From NCBI RefSeq assembly GCF_030272615.1, contig NC_081411.1, positions 41,901,140 through 41,965,139 on the forward strand: DNA of 64,000 nucleotides, in the 5' to 3' direction. A program made the position numbers and the translations under genes. This DNA comes from Cryptomeria japonica. Taxonomy: Eukaryota > Streptophyta > Pinopsida > Cupressales > Cupressaceae. Of the stretch, positions 12,061 through 23,100 are shown piece by piece (position 1 is the first letter of the stretch; every line of letters begins with the position of its first letter). The notes beneath the pieces are model-generated. The model made no database searches and was not told the DNA's origin. It saw only the letters and a list, made by a program, of their open reading frames with translations.

Positions 12061-12161
12061 TGACGTGTGTGCACATGTTAATTCAAAGAAAAATGATGTG
12101 TTTTTGTGTTTTTATAATCAAATGCAATTTTTGTGTCGCTCTTTTGATTTGCCAGTCGTGC

Positions 12162-12272
12162 CCCAGATTTGATGTGATGTGATGCGATGCTCCAGATTTG
12201 ATGCGATGTGATGCGATGCTCCAGATTCGATGCGATGTGATGCGATGCTCCAGATTCGATGCGATGTGATGC
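12162..12272. repeat. Four 29-bp tandem units
   Basis: CCAGATTTGATGCGATGTG-type units start at 12163, 12192, 12221 and 12250. They lie between the polypurine tract and the antisense promoter, where upstream control elements of the PMD gene would be expected. Confidence 0.9.
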
Positions 12273-12276
12273 CCCC

Positions 12277-12404
12277 TCGGGAGATGAATCAATATATTTT
12301 ATTTTTATTTTTGGTTGGAAAATTTCTGATTTAAATTGATGTCGTTCGTATGATGTGTAGGATTTCATGCGTGTAGTTAGTGTGTAAATTGATTCATCTC
12401 CCGA
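12277..12404. repeat. Perfect 16-bp inverted repeat with 96-bp loop
   Basis: TCGGGAGATGAATCAA at 12277-12292 is the exact reverse complement of TTGATTCATCTCCCGA at 12389-12404. It ends 80 bp upstream of the antisense TATA box. It may be a paired regulator-binding site or a hairpin in the sense transcript. It is repeated in the second block (30471-30598). Confidence 0.85.
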
Positions 12405-12484
12405 AAAATTAAAAATGTTTTAGTAGAGGGGAGACCACGACCATATTACAGGCCCAGTTAGGTAACCCTAATTTCATGTTCTCC

Positions 12485-12493
12485 TATAAAAAG
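12485..12493 (+). promoter_or_regulatory. TATA box of the antisense PMD gene
   Basis: TATAAAAAG occurs 81 bp upstream of the first PMD exon ATG, a normal TATA-to-start distance for a plant gene with a short 5' UTR. It faces the strand opposite to gag-pol. The match is preserved in the second copy at 30679-30687. Confidence 0.65.
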
Positions 12494-12565
12494 GGAAAAA
12501 GGTTTGATTTGAATTCATTTGTGTTTGTGTACTTTGAAGAGAAGAGAATTTGCTCTGGAGAGAAA

Positions 12566-15500
12566 ATGCCGATTCCTTACCACAGACATCGTTTCGAGCG
12601 CGTTCGGAGATATCGGAGACCTGCGGCGTATGGACCACCAGTAAGTCAACATTTTTGACCCTTTTTTGATTTTTGATTTTGTCGATTTTAGGTGTTTTTT
12701 GAAGTTTTAAGTTCGGGCGTTGCGGTTTAGCGCGTCTAAGTTAAACAGTAGCGCATACGCAATGCAAACTAGCGCATAGGGGTCAAATTTAGGGGTCGCG
12801 TCCGAAAATATTTGGTAGCGCATAGGATTTCTCGGTTAGCGCGTAGACGGAAAACAGCGCATGTAAAGCCAATGTTAGCGCGTCAGGGAAACAGGATAGC
12901 GCATCACTTTGACCTAGCGCATAGGATGCATAGAAGTTCGCAGGAAGCCGGAGGGTTAGCGCATGATCATAACCTAGCGCATTAGGTTTAACAGGTAGCG
13001 CTTAGGAAAATTAGATTAGCGCACAGAGTGTTTCTAGCGCATAGAATGAAAAGGCGAGCACCTAGGGAGGATATATTAGCGCGTAGACAGAGTCTAGCGC
13101 ATAGGTTAGTTTAGGTAGCGCAATGGAGGAAATTAATAGCGCATAGACATAGTCTAGCGCATAGGGTAAATAGATTAGCGCTTAGGAAAGGCAGCGTGGC
13201 GCATGGATTGAATCTAGCGCATAAGACAAAGAGGTTAGCGCGTAGGACGAACAGCCTAGCGCGTGGGTCATTTTTAGCGCATTTCATGTCTGTTTTAGCG
13301 CATCCAGGAAAAATTTGTGTTGTGGTCGATCTAAAATGTGGTGTTTTTGCGTGTCTGTCGTGTTTTTGATGCATGTATGCAATATGAGCATTTGTATAAC
13401 TTGTTTTGATGTGAATGTTTCCAAGTTATGTATAGATATCAAGCTATTTGTGGGGATCAGAACATGATTTATTTGTGTTATCTGTTTTATGTTCAAAATG
13501 CATATGAAAGCCTGAGTTGTTTTACAAGCCGATATGGGTTGGAAACTTGAGTTGTTTTACAAGTTTTGATATGGGTGGGAAACTTGAGTTGTTTTACAAG
13601 TTTGTGATTGTGGTACTTGAGTTGTTTTACAAGTTTTGATATGGTTTTTGAGAACTTGAGTTGTTTTACAAGTTGATATGAAGTGATAGGTTTTTGAACT
13701 TGATGTAGATGAGCAAATTTGTTTCATGTATTTGATGTGAGTTGTATTTTGATATCTTTTTATTGATGTGGAATCTGATATTGGATATGTTTTGTTTGTT
13801 GATAGGAGCGATTGGGGATCGTGCAGTCGAGGGAGAGATTCCCGAGACCATGGACACTGATACCACATCTGTCACAGGCAGACTTAGATATTATTGAGAG
13901 GTGTGGATTGACCTCACTTTTGGATATGCCGCGGTTCACTGTGAACCGGGGACTCTTGACAGCACTGGCAGAGAGGTGGCATAGTGACACGAACACCTTC
14001 CATTTTGCTACTGGGGAGATGACCGTGACACCAGAGGACTGCTATCGTATCCTGCGTATTCCTGTGGTAGGGGCTATATTGCCCTATGAGCAGATAGAGG
14101 AGGGCGGCACAGAGGCACTGCGCCGGATTTTTCAGGATGAGAGCGTCTGTGGGTATGAGATCCCGTGGCAGGAGTTCCTGGATCTGGATTATGCACCGCT
14201 GCCATCTGTATTGGTAGGATTTATTGGAGGTTTCCTTTGTCCTGATCGCAGGTCAAAGGGATTTTCAGTGGGATGGGGGCTGGTTCTGGAGCAGATGGTC
14301 ACACAGGGCCGGAGATTTGCATGGGGGTCAGCGATGCTGGCCCACCTTTACAGGAGCCTGCACGAGGTAGTATACCTCGGATATGGGAGTTTATCAGCAG
14401 GGGTGACACTCTTACAGGTATGGTGCTGGGAGCACATTCCAGCAGCGAGGCCACTGGCAGATAGGGATAGACCCGTGGGGGCAGCTTATGCATATGGTTA
14501 TAGAGGCCTAGTTGTCCAGCGTAAGCTGGGCAAACTAGAGCACTGGAGGAGAGTTTTTGATGACATAGATACGGTCATCTGGAGACCGTACACAGGTTGC
14601 GAGGTATGGGCCGAGGATGGTATAGAGATGCCTTTTGTGTTTATGACGAGACATTTGATTGGGAGGACCCCGTTCGTTATTGAGCGGTTTTTGGTTACCC
14701 GAGTTTTGAGGCAGTTCGGGAGGCAGCAGGGTGTTCCACAGGGGACGTGCTTATATGCACGGCGGCAGCAGGATGTGGCCGATTGGGGGCCGACTATTGA
14801 CAGTGCCGTTGTGATTGAGGAGTTTACTGGTTTGGCTGGGCAGATCTGGGACTATGCCCCAGAGATACAGGATGCTGGTATGACTGACGAGTTCGCTCGT
14901 TTATTTGCTGCTCGGGCTGTGGCTAGGATCTCAGACTCAGAGGAGATGAGACCAGTTTTTGATTCAGATGGAGAGGAGGGAGACGGGGGAGATGAGGGGG
15001 ATGATGGGGATGATGGGGGTGATGGAGGGAGGAGGAGAGGGAGAGGTGTGCAGAGGGCGGTGCGACAGGGTCGGATTGAGAGAGGGAGGGGAGGATTGGC
15101 TATTGGAGTCGGGAGAGAGGGCAGAGTCACAGAGGTACTAGCGGCAGTAGGAGGAGAGGAGGAGGTGGGGAGGCCAGTACAGAGGAGGAGGATAGATATT
15201 CTTCCACCTCCCGTACCCAGGACAGGCCGAGTGGGGGGAGTGGCGCCAGCACAGGTACCGTTACGGGTTCGAGTGCCGGGACACATAGAGGACGCCCAGA
15301 TCCAGACGCTTCAGATCACTGTGCAGCAGCTGCAGGCACAGATTTTGACGTATCAGAGACAGATCTCTCAGTTGATCACTGAGAGAGATACCGAGATGGA
15401 GCGGCGGGGGCGAGCAGAGGAGGCCTTGGCGACCGTTCAGAGAGCTGCGGCGGGTGGTCCCTTGAGAGACACCCTGAGAGAGCTGACACGGAGTGTGCAG

Positions 15501-15716
15501 GAGGCTGCATATTACAGGCAGCACTATGAGGAGGCGGTTCCCAGAGAGCGGCGTGTAGAGAGCTTTGCGCAGTCGAGATCGAGTCGATCTCGAACTGCCG
15601 GGACACGATCGGAGAGCCGTGGAGTGACAGGGCCAGCGGGACAGGACCCTCCTGCCGATCCGGGAGCAGGTGCCTCAGGGGCTAGACCATCTCCATCAGG
15701 GGATAGTCATACTTGA
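12566..15716 (+). CDS. Antisense Plant Mobile Domain gene, two exons
   Basis: Exon 1 (12566-12640) encodes 25 residues, MPIPYHRHRFERVRRY..., and ends at CCA|GTAAGT. Exon 2 begins at 13806 after TTGTTTGTTGATAG, and both ends are phase 0, so the joined product has 661 residues. Exon 2 shows a Plant Mobile Domain: PRPWTLIPHL, then RWHSDTNTFHFATGEMTVTP and YRILRIPVVG near its residues 55-87, and further conserved Trp/Arg blocks to about 350. Then come an Asp/Glu/Gly run (about 385-405), an Arg/Gly-rich region, a coiled coil (about 495-550) and an RS-rich tail. PMD proteins include MAIN and MAIL1, which act in gene expression and transposon silencing in Arabidopsis. PMD-like antisense ORFs are known from Tat elements. 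Here the gene converges on pol. The splice model is inferred from sites and phase; no in-frame ATG opens exon 2 at its start, which supports it. Confidence 0.78.
12728..13304 (+). repeat. TAGCGC motif array in the PMD intron
   Basis: About 26 copies of TAGCGC, mostly TAGCGCAT or TAGCGCGT, are spaced roughly 15-35 bp apart in otherwise non-repeating sequence. The whole array lies in the 1,165-bp intron of the antisense PMD gene, and all copies face the direction of PMD transcription. Spacers differ, so this is a dispersed motif array rather than a simple tandem repeat. Confidence 0.9.
13512..13671 (+). repeat. Five copies of TTGAGTTGTTTTACAAG
   Basis: The 17-bp core recurs five times at intervals of about 32-40 bp, with related spacers containing TTTTGATATGG. 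It lies in the 3' part of the PMD intron, upstream of the branch-site region. Confidence 0.9.
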
Positions 15717-17082
15717 GAGACATGGTCTCTATTGTATTTTGAGCAGTGTATTCATTGTACTGGACACAGTTGTGACACATTTTATAGTTTTTGATCATTT
15801 TGAGAGATATATATAGAGCACCATTTTTGACCGATGTGATGTGTTTATGGATGGATGTTGTATGTGTGCGTCTTCCTTTTTACATGATGATGTAATGCTT
15901 ATATATGATGTAATGTATGATGTAGAATGTGTGTTTTTATATGTTATGAGACGTATCTTAAAAATGAGATGGATGATGTTAACATGCTGCTGTATGTAAG
16001 ATGATGTGTAATGATGTAATAACGATAGATGGGATAATAATGAGATGCAACTTTTTATAAAATGAGATGCAACTAATTGTGAAATGATATGCAACTTAAT
16101 GTAAAATGATATGCAACTAATTGTGTTTGGATCATCTCTCATTCTGTATTTGCCATCCGATATAACCATTTATTTGCTTTTTTTGTAAATATCATCATTG
16201 AGCATTGATTTGTTTAGGATATGTTGAAAATTTATACAAGCATAATGGTATAATTGAACCATAATGACCTGAGTAAAATTTACATGATTTTTAATTTTGC
16301 AAGATAGCACAAGCGCCAAGGTATAATTGAACCAGGACGACCTGAGTGCGTATTGCGTAAACATACAAGAGTAGATCATTTATAATGCGTGAAATGGGAT
16401 CAAGCCTTCAGTGATATGAATCACGTCTCGAGGCAAATATTCATACAATACAAGTGATCGCCTCCCAAACAGAAGACTAAGAAAATGTTGGAAGTTTTCC
16501 ATGATCTCTGGCTGTGAAGCTTTTGATGAGATAAGGAAAAGATTCCAATTTATTAAAAAGTTCAAAAATGCAAAATAATCAAGACCTTAATACGATAATG
16601 CAACATTGAGTACTTTAGAAAATCATCCATCCTTAAGTTTCTGGTGTATTGTTCGTGTTAGGTTGTTTGTGATGTAGTGTAGTTGTGTTTGTTGGATGTC
16701 ATATGTCTGAGTGTGGCAATAGTTGGTATGTCTTGAATGTTTGCAAGTTTTTGAACAGTCTAATGTCCCTAGATGAGCGTTTCTGCTGGATATGAGTATG
16801 TACAGTGATTTCCAAGCCATGGGAAAATGTGGTAGATGAATAACCCAAGATAGTGACTACGCTAAGCATGTCCTGGAGAGATATATGCTAAGTGTCGGGC
16901 GATGGCCGAGAGTGTTTTGATGGATAAAATGGCATGGATATAGAGAAAGGAGCCGACCTTTCACAAAGGCGCCTGTTTACCAGGTTTTCACCAGTTGTTT
17001 TTATTGTACTTTGTATCTTGACTTTTTCTGGAGTTGTGTATTTTTTTTGTTTGTTTTGGCGTTTTCCGTGCACTAGGCTACT
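15717..17082. other. Spacer between convergent PMD and pol
   Basis: No gene is seen between the PMD stop and the pol stop on the opposite strand. It holds four 22-23 bp units with ATGAGATGCAAC or ATGATATGCAAC (about 16040-16120) and two imperfect copies of GGTATAATTGAACC followed by ACCTGAGT (about 16247 and 16320). Polyadenylation signals for both convergent transcripts should lie here. Confidence 0.6.
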
Positions 17083-20000
17083 TTAAGTATAGTACTTTTT
17101 TAGATGAATGCTATTAGTTGGATCATCAAGCACATCTCCTTCAGAATTTGTTAGCTGATAAGCACCTGATCCATAGACTGAAATGATGACATAGGGACCC
17201 AACCAGTTAGGTTCAAATTTCCCTTTCTTTTCTCTATCTTGCTGGCTTCTTGGATTTTCTTTTAAGACTAGATCACCAACTTTGAAGTTACGAGGAATAA
17301 CCTTATGATTGTAGCTCCGGCACATGCGTTGTTGATATGCTTTGAGATGAGTATAAGCATGTTGGCATCTTTCATCTAATAGTTCCAATTCTTGCAGTCG
17401 ATTTACCCGATACTCTTCATCTAGAATCAAGCCTTTCAAAGAGACTCTAAGAGATGAAATTTCTACCTCCAAGGGTAAAATAGCTTCTGATCCATATACC
17501 AAGGAATATGGTGTTGCCCCTGTAGGTGTGCGGATGCTAGTCCTGTAGGCCCAAAGAGCTGGATTGAGTTGTATATGCCAATCTTTGCCTGCATCATTCA
17601 CTGTTTTCTTAAGGATTTTTAGGATCGTTTTGTTAGATGCTTCTGCCTGACCATTTCCTTGTGGATAGTATGGTGTAGAAAATCGATGCTGGATTTTGAA
17701 TTTTTCACATAGTTCCTGCACATCTTGGTTTTTGAAAGGTCGTCCATTATCTGGGACAATTGAACTTGGAATACCATATCTGCAGATTAGATAATTTAAG
17801 ATAAAAGAAGCAATTTGTTTCCCAGTTACTGTGGTCATGGGAACTGCTTCAATCCATTTGGTAAAGTATTCTGTGGCAGTTATAATGAACTTGTGTCCAT
17901 TTGAAGATGAAGGATGTATTTTGCCTACCAGATCTAATCCCCACTGACAAAAGGGCCAAGATGTGGTAAATGGTTGCAGTTCCTGTGCTGGTGCATGTAT
18001 CAGATTGCCATGGATTTGGCATTTAGGACATTTCTTGGCGAAATGATATGAGTCTTTTTCCATGGTAGGCCAGTAGTATCCCATTCGTAGAAGCTTTTTA
18101 GCAAGAGTAGTGCCACTCGAATGTGTACCACAAATACCTTCGTGAAGTTCGTGTAAAGCCGAATCAGAATCATTACGATCAAGACAACGAAGAAGAGTAC
18201 CATCGAGACCTCGACGATATAAGGTATCAGCGGTAAGGGTGTAACGGGCAGCTTGTCGGATAAAGTTACGTTTTTGGTTGCGGGATTGGTCAATGGGTAA
18301 TATATTATGCTTGAGGTAGTCATATATTGGTCCATATAACGGAGAATCTGAACCGGTTAAGGCATATATAACATGAGATTCAAAATGGTCATAGGCGGGA
18401 GAGAACAGTTGCTCTACCAGGAACTCATAACGACTCTGTTGTTCTGGAATTTGTAGTAATGAAGCGATCGTAGCCATTGCATCGGCTGCTTTGTTATTTA
18501 ACCTTGGTATTTGCTCAAAAGTGATGTGCACAAAATATTGTTTGAAATCATCCACCATCCGTTTGTAGGGTAGTAGCTTATCATCCTTTGTCTGATAGTT
18601 GTTGTTGATTTGATTGATGACCAATTGTGAGTCTCCATAGACTTTTAATTCTGTGATCTTCCATTCGACGGCCATTTTGATGCCTATGACCAATGCTTCA
18701 TATTCAGCCATATTATTTGTACATGGAAACATAAGCCTGTATGATCTTGGCATAGTGTGTCTTTCAGGGGTGATGAATAGAATGCCGGCCCCTGAACCAT
18801 GTTGGGTATAGGACCCATCAAAGTATAGGATCCATTGGCTGGAGGAAAGAGCAAAAACGTCCCTGTCTGGAAATTCAATGTCCATGGTTTGTTTTCCGGG
18901 TAGCGGCGCTTCAGCCAACTGATCTGCAATTGCCTGTCCTTTGATGGCTCGTCTTTCTGTGTAGTGGATGTCAAACTCACTGAGAATCATAACCCATTTA
19001 GCCAATCGGCCTGTGAGAGCTGCCTTGCTGAGTAAATACTTGAGAGGATCAATTTTGGCTACTAGCTTGATAGTGTGTGCTAGCATATAATGTCGGAACT
19101 TTTGAGATGCAAAAACAACTGTTAGGCAAGCCTTTTCAATGAATGTATAATTGAGCTCATATCCATTCAATATTCTACTGATATAATATATGGCGTGTTC
19201 TTTTCCTTGTTGATCTTCTTGTGCCAATAATGCCCCCAGTGAAACATCTGTCGTTGATATATACAATATAAGAGGCTTTCCTGCAATTGGTGGTACTAGA
19301 ACTGGTGGATTCATCAGGTACTGTTTGATTTGGTAAAAGGATTCTGCACATTTAGTCTCCCATTTGAATGGCACATTTTTGTGTAACAAGTGGTTAAATG
19401 GCAGACTTTTATCTGCTAATTGAGCGATGAATCGTCTGATTGATTGAAGTTGTCCTTGGAGAGATCGAAGTTGACTGATATTCTTTGGTGGTGGCATATC
19501 CATGATGGCTTGTACCTTTGCTGGATCCACTTCAATACCTTTAGCTGAGACGATGTAACCTAGTAACTTGCCTGATGTAACCCCGAAGACACATTTCTTA
19601 GGGTTGAGTCGGACTTTGAATTTCTGCAATCGATCAAAGATCTTTGTTAGGATGCCAAGATGTTCAGTTCTGGTGAAGGATTTGGCTAGCAAATCATCCA
19701 CATAGTCTTCCATAAATGTGTGCATCATATCATGGAATATGGTTGTCATTGCTCTTTGGTAAGTGGCTCCGGCATTCTTTAAGCCAAAAGGCATTACATT
19801 CCAACAGTATGTTCCCCAAGGACAGGTGAATGCTGTTTTGTCTTGATCTTCAGGAGCTATTTTGATTTGATTATAACCTGAGAAACCGTCCATTAATGAG
19901 AGCATTGCATGGCCTACTGTGAGATCTACAATTATATCAATACTTGGTAGAGGAAAGTCATCCTTTGGGCAAGCTTTATTGACATCTCTGAAGTCGGTGC

Positions 20001-20118
20001 ATATTCTGATACTACCATCTGGTTTTGAGACTGGAACAATGTTAGAAATCCATTCTGCATAGTCAATAGGTCGGATGAATCCGACATCTAATAATTTCTT
20101 TAATTCTGTTTTGACCAT
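17083..20118 (-). CDS. pol: Element B RT-RNaseH-aRNaseH-integrase
   Basis: The 1,011-residue frame begins at MVKTELKKLL, in the same frame as gag-pro and four codons after its TAG stop. It copies RNA into DNA and inserts it. Reverse transcriptase has YVDD at 139-142. The gypsy RNase H follows, with Asp 291 in STTDVSLGALLAQ. A second, archaeal-type RNase H has Asp 434 (LYFDGSYTQHG), Glu 472 (NNMAEYEAL), Asp 496 (YGDSQLV) and Asp 546. Integrase has an HHCC zinc site (His 659, His 666, Cys 697, Cys 700) and the acidic triad Asp 729, Asp 790 and Glu 826 with the usual 35-residue last spacing. It ends without a chromodomain, as in Tat elements. No frameshift or missing catalytic residue is seen. 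It converges on the PMD gene. Confidence 0.93.
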   Translation of the reverse strand: MVKTELKKLLDVGFIRPIDYAEWISNIVPVSKPDGSIRICTDFRDVNKACPKDDFPLPSIDIIVDLTVGHAMLSLMDGFSGYNQIKIAPEDQDKTAFTCPWGTYCWNVMPFGLKNAGATYQRAMTTIFHDMMHTFMEDYVDDLLAKSFTRTEHLGILTKIFDRLQKFKVRLNPKKCVFGVTSGKLLGYIVSAKGIEVDPAKVQAIMDMPPPKNISQLRSLQGQLQSIRRFIAQLADKSLPFNHLLHKNVPFKWETKCAESFYQIKQYLMNPPVLVPPIAGKPLILYISTTDVSLGALLAQEDQQGKEHAIYYISRILNGYELNYTFIEKACLTVVFASQKFRHYMLAHTIKLVAKIDPLKYLLSKAALTGRLAKWVMILSEFDIHYTERRAIKGQAIADQLAEAPLPGKQTMDIEFPDRDVFALSSSQWILYFDGSYTQHGSGAGILFITPERHTMPRSYRLMFPCTNNMAEYEALVIGIKMAVEWKITELKVYGDSQLVINQINNNYQTKDDKLLPYKRMVDDFKQYFVHITFEQIPRLNNKAADAMATIASLLQIPEQQSRYEFLVEQLFSPAYDHFESHVIYALTGSDSPLYGPIYDYLKHNILPIDQSRNQKRNFIRQAARYTLTADTLYRRGLDGTLLRCLDRNDSDSALHELHEGICGTHSSGTTLAKKLLRMGYYWPTMEKDSYHFAKKCPKCQIHGNLIHAPAQELQPFTTSWPFCQWGLDLVGKIHPSSSNGHKFIITATEYFTKWIEAVPMTTVTGKQIASFILNYLICRYGIPSSIVPDNGRPFKNQDVQELCEKFKIQHRFSTPYYPQGNGQAEASNKTILKILKKTVNDAGKDWHIQLNPALWAYRTSIRTPTGATPYSLVYGSEAILPLEVEISSLRVSLKGLILDEEYRVNRLQELELLDERCQHAYTHLKAYQQRMCRSYNHKVIPRNFKVGDLVLKENPRSQQDREKKGKFEPNWLGPYVIISVYGSGAYQLTNSEGDVLDDPTNSIHLKKYYT

Positions 20119-20127
20119 GAGTGCTAT

Positions 20128-23100
20128 CTATGGATTCATCTTTCGTAGTTTCTGCTTGACTGGCTTGACCCCTGCAGAGATGGACAAGTGATGCATGATT
20201 AAGTGTGGATCCACCCCAGGCATATCAGCATATGACCAGGCAAAGTTAATTTGCTGTCCTTTAAAGAAGATGATGAATGCCAATCTTTCCTCTTCGGTCA
20301 GAGATTCTGCAAGGTGAATGTTTCTGATGGCTTCAGGGGTACCAATGTTGATTGATTGAGTGGGCTCAATCAATATGGGTGATCGTTCATGAAAATGTTC
20401 AGGAAGAGTGTCAAGTCTCCCATCATTAGGTGCTTTAAAAAGGTTTTCACCTTCAGATGCATCCTTTATTTTTACTTTTTTGGGATCCATTGCTGCCATT
20501 GACTGGTTTTCAGCATTAGATTCATTATTTGATTCATTTTTGCGACTGAGAGACTTGGCACTCCCTGAAGAACAGACGTCGGTATGCGGTTCACTGGTAG
20601 AGCCTGTTCCGGGATTTACGGTGCATAGGTAGTGGATAATAGATTCATCATCTGGAAAAATTGGGATATCATGAGTCTCAGGTTTAGTCCAGTCGATGAG
20701 ATCAGGGAAGACAAGTGGTAAGGAATCATGGGGTGGGTCAAGTTCAGCTACTGTAAGTGTTAGAATAGAGTTATCATCGTGATGGGTCTTGTTTTTAAAG
20801 AAATTTAGGGTTTCATCGAGGTCTTCGATGGTATCGTCTTCTACATAGACTTGTTCGTAATATTGTTGTTCGCTTTCCTGAACGTCATAGATATGTTGTG
20901 GTCCAAATTCAAGAGGTCTATCTTCTGCATTATGTTCTTCTTGAGAAATGGATATGAAATCAGTATCATCTGGGATATTTGTAGTAGTATCTGAATAGGT
21001 ACCCCATTCATATTCATTTGAATCAGTCTCATAGGCATCATCCCAAATTCTATCTGTGTTGTAGACAGGTATGTTGTATGGCGAAAATAAATCTTTGATG
21101 ATAGATACTATTTTGACATTTTGTGTGGATTCTGTATCTGATCCATCTTCTACATTCTGGATTTGTTCATATATTGTGCTTCCTCGGGGAGGAATGATGG
21201 GTGCTTGTGATGATAGGATTGGTTCTTGAGCCACTGGTGTGTGAATATGAACCACTGCTGCAGATATGGCCTTCTTATGATTCAGAAGCTTTCCCTGATG
21301 TATCTTCTGATCCTGACGTTCTCTTGCCTTACAGATTGTTTCTGCTGATTCAAAGAGAGCTTCCTGCCATGATTCTTCCTTGTATTTCTTCTTTTCTTTC
21401 CATTGAGGTTTTGTATTTGTATGTGGCGGCCTTTTTAATAGGAAAGTGAATTTAGAACCTAATCCTGCCTTATTTCTACTAGGTTGTGAAGGAAGATCTA
21501 TAGGTTCAGTGACTCCTTCTTGGCGTTTCCCAATAGGTCCTTTACCGCCATATCCCATTTGTTTCATGATCAGGTAGCCTTTTCCATATAAGTGTGTTGG
21601 TAGAACAATGTCTAGAGCGGCCGCTCTATTAGCTTCTTCTTCATCTTTGTATAACCAGTTAAGAACATCTTTATCTTCTGATTCATGTGCTAGAGTCCCT
21701 AATTGGATGAAGGTACCATTAAATTTAGTTATGGGCTGAGTCGCCTGATGTATTGATAGAGTAGGTAAACCATGTGATCTAGGTGATGTTGGCAATTTGG
21801 TTAAACACAAAGGCTCCATAGAGTATTCGCCCATGCCTTGGTCTTTGATTTGCATTTTCTGTTTGAAATCTCCCCATAAGGAGTTGGATTTTGCTATTGG
21901 TGGATCAGGTGTCGAAGACTGTTGCTTTTCTCTGTTATAAGGAACCAAACTGTCTTGGGCTGCCCCCATGGTATTGCAATGTTGAAATGGATTGTGATCA
22001 GCTGATATGGAGATTTCCTGTCCATCATAAGGAAATTTGACACACTGGTGGTATGTAGAAGGTACTGCTTGCATTTCATGTATCCAGGGTCGGCCTAGTA
22101 AGATATTATAAGTGAGATCAATATCTAAAACTTGACATATAGTATCCTTTTGCACGGGGCCTACCTGAATAGGTAATATCACTGTTCCTTTAGAGGACCG
22201 TTCCTCATCATCATATGCTTTTATGGTAATCTTTTTACAAGGATCAATAGATTCTTCTGAGAAACCTAGTGCACAGATAAGCTTTAAAGTACATATATTA
22301 AGTCCGGCTCCTCCATCTATTAAGACTCTTTTGACACGGTGTTTGCAAACAATGACTTCAATATGTAAAGGAGTATTATGCGGATGACTCAATGAAGTAT
22401 TATCATGCTTTGAAAAAGTGAGGTTATGAGACTCTGTCATGTGGGCCACCATAGCTTGGAATTTGTCTATATCCAGATTTTGAGGTACATTTGTTTCTAA
22501 GAGCGCGTGCTCTAATATGTCTTTGTGTCTTGGAGATAGTTTTAACAATTCCAGGATAGATATCTGAGCCGGAGTTTTTCGCAGTTGAGTAACTAAGTCG
22601 TATTGGATTTTGGGTGTGGTGGTTGGAGGTGCAGTATGCCCCTTTAAGACATATTTCTGGGTCCGGGTTGTTACATTGACAGATTCATGATCACGTTTAT
22701 CTCGAATGGTTATAACATTGACTTGATGGTCTTCAGCTGATATGTGATTGATTGTGTTGTTGTAGATGTGATTGATACGAGCTCCGCGGGTATCGTTTGA
22801 AGTCGATGCTCCATCTTTATAATTTGGTAAAGGATCTTTGAAGGCTTCGTGATCATTATTTGTTTTGAGACCATCCACTGTTAAGTCCCCTCGATCAATC
22901 ATGTCTTGGATTATGTGTTTCAATCTCATGCACTCGTTTGTTCTATGACCTTTGTTTCGATGAAAATCACAATAATGGGAATCATTCCACCAAGGTGGTT
23001 TGATCGGGGGTTCATAATTGTTGATTGGAGGTAAAGAAAGAACCTTGTTTGCTAACAGCTCTCTAAATGCGGACTCTAATGATTGGCCCAATGGTGTGAA

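Larger units (their letters stand above)
9075..15340. repeat. Large direct duplication, copy 1 (6,266 bp)
   Basis: The block is matched base for base at 27269-33534 with a constant offset of 18,194, with no indel and roughly 25-30 single-base differences by eye, mostly transitions. It starts in the middle of element A gag and ends in the middle of the antisense PMD gene, so neither edge is an element end. It spans A gag, the B 3' LTR, the antisense promoter, intron and most of exon 2. Confidence 0.95.

Noticed and set aside
12728-13304. CRISPR-like array of regularly recurring short motifs
   Set aside because: The repeated core is only 6-8 bp, spacing is irregular, spacers are related, and the context is a plant retrotransposon intron.
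13812-13814. TTG as translation start of the PMD protein
   Set aside because: A spliced upstream exon with ATG in matching phase explains the frame better than a non-AUG start.
14852-15286. Minus-strand Pro/Ser-rich frame of 144 codons
   Set aside because: Antisense shadow of the Asp/Gly/Arg-rich part of the PMD gene.
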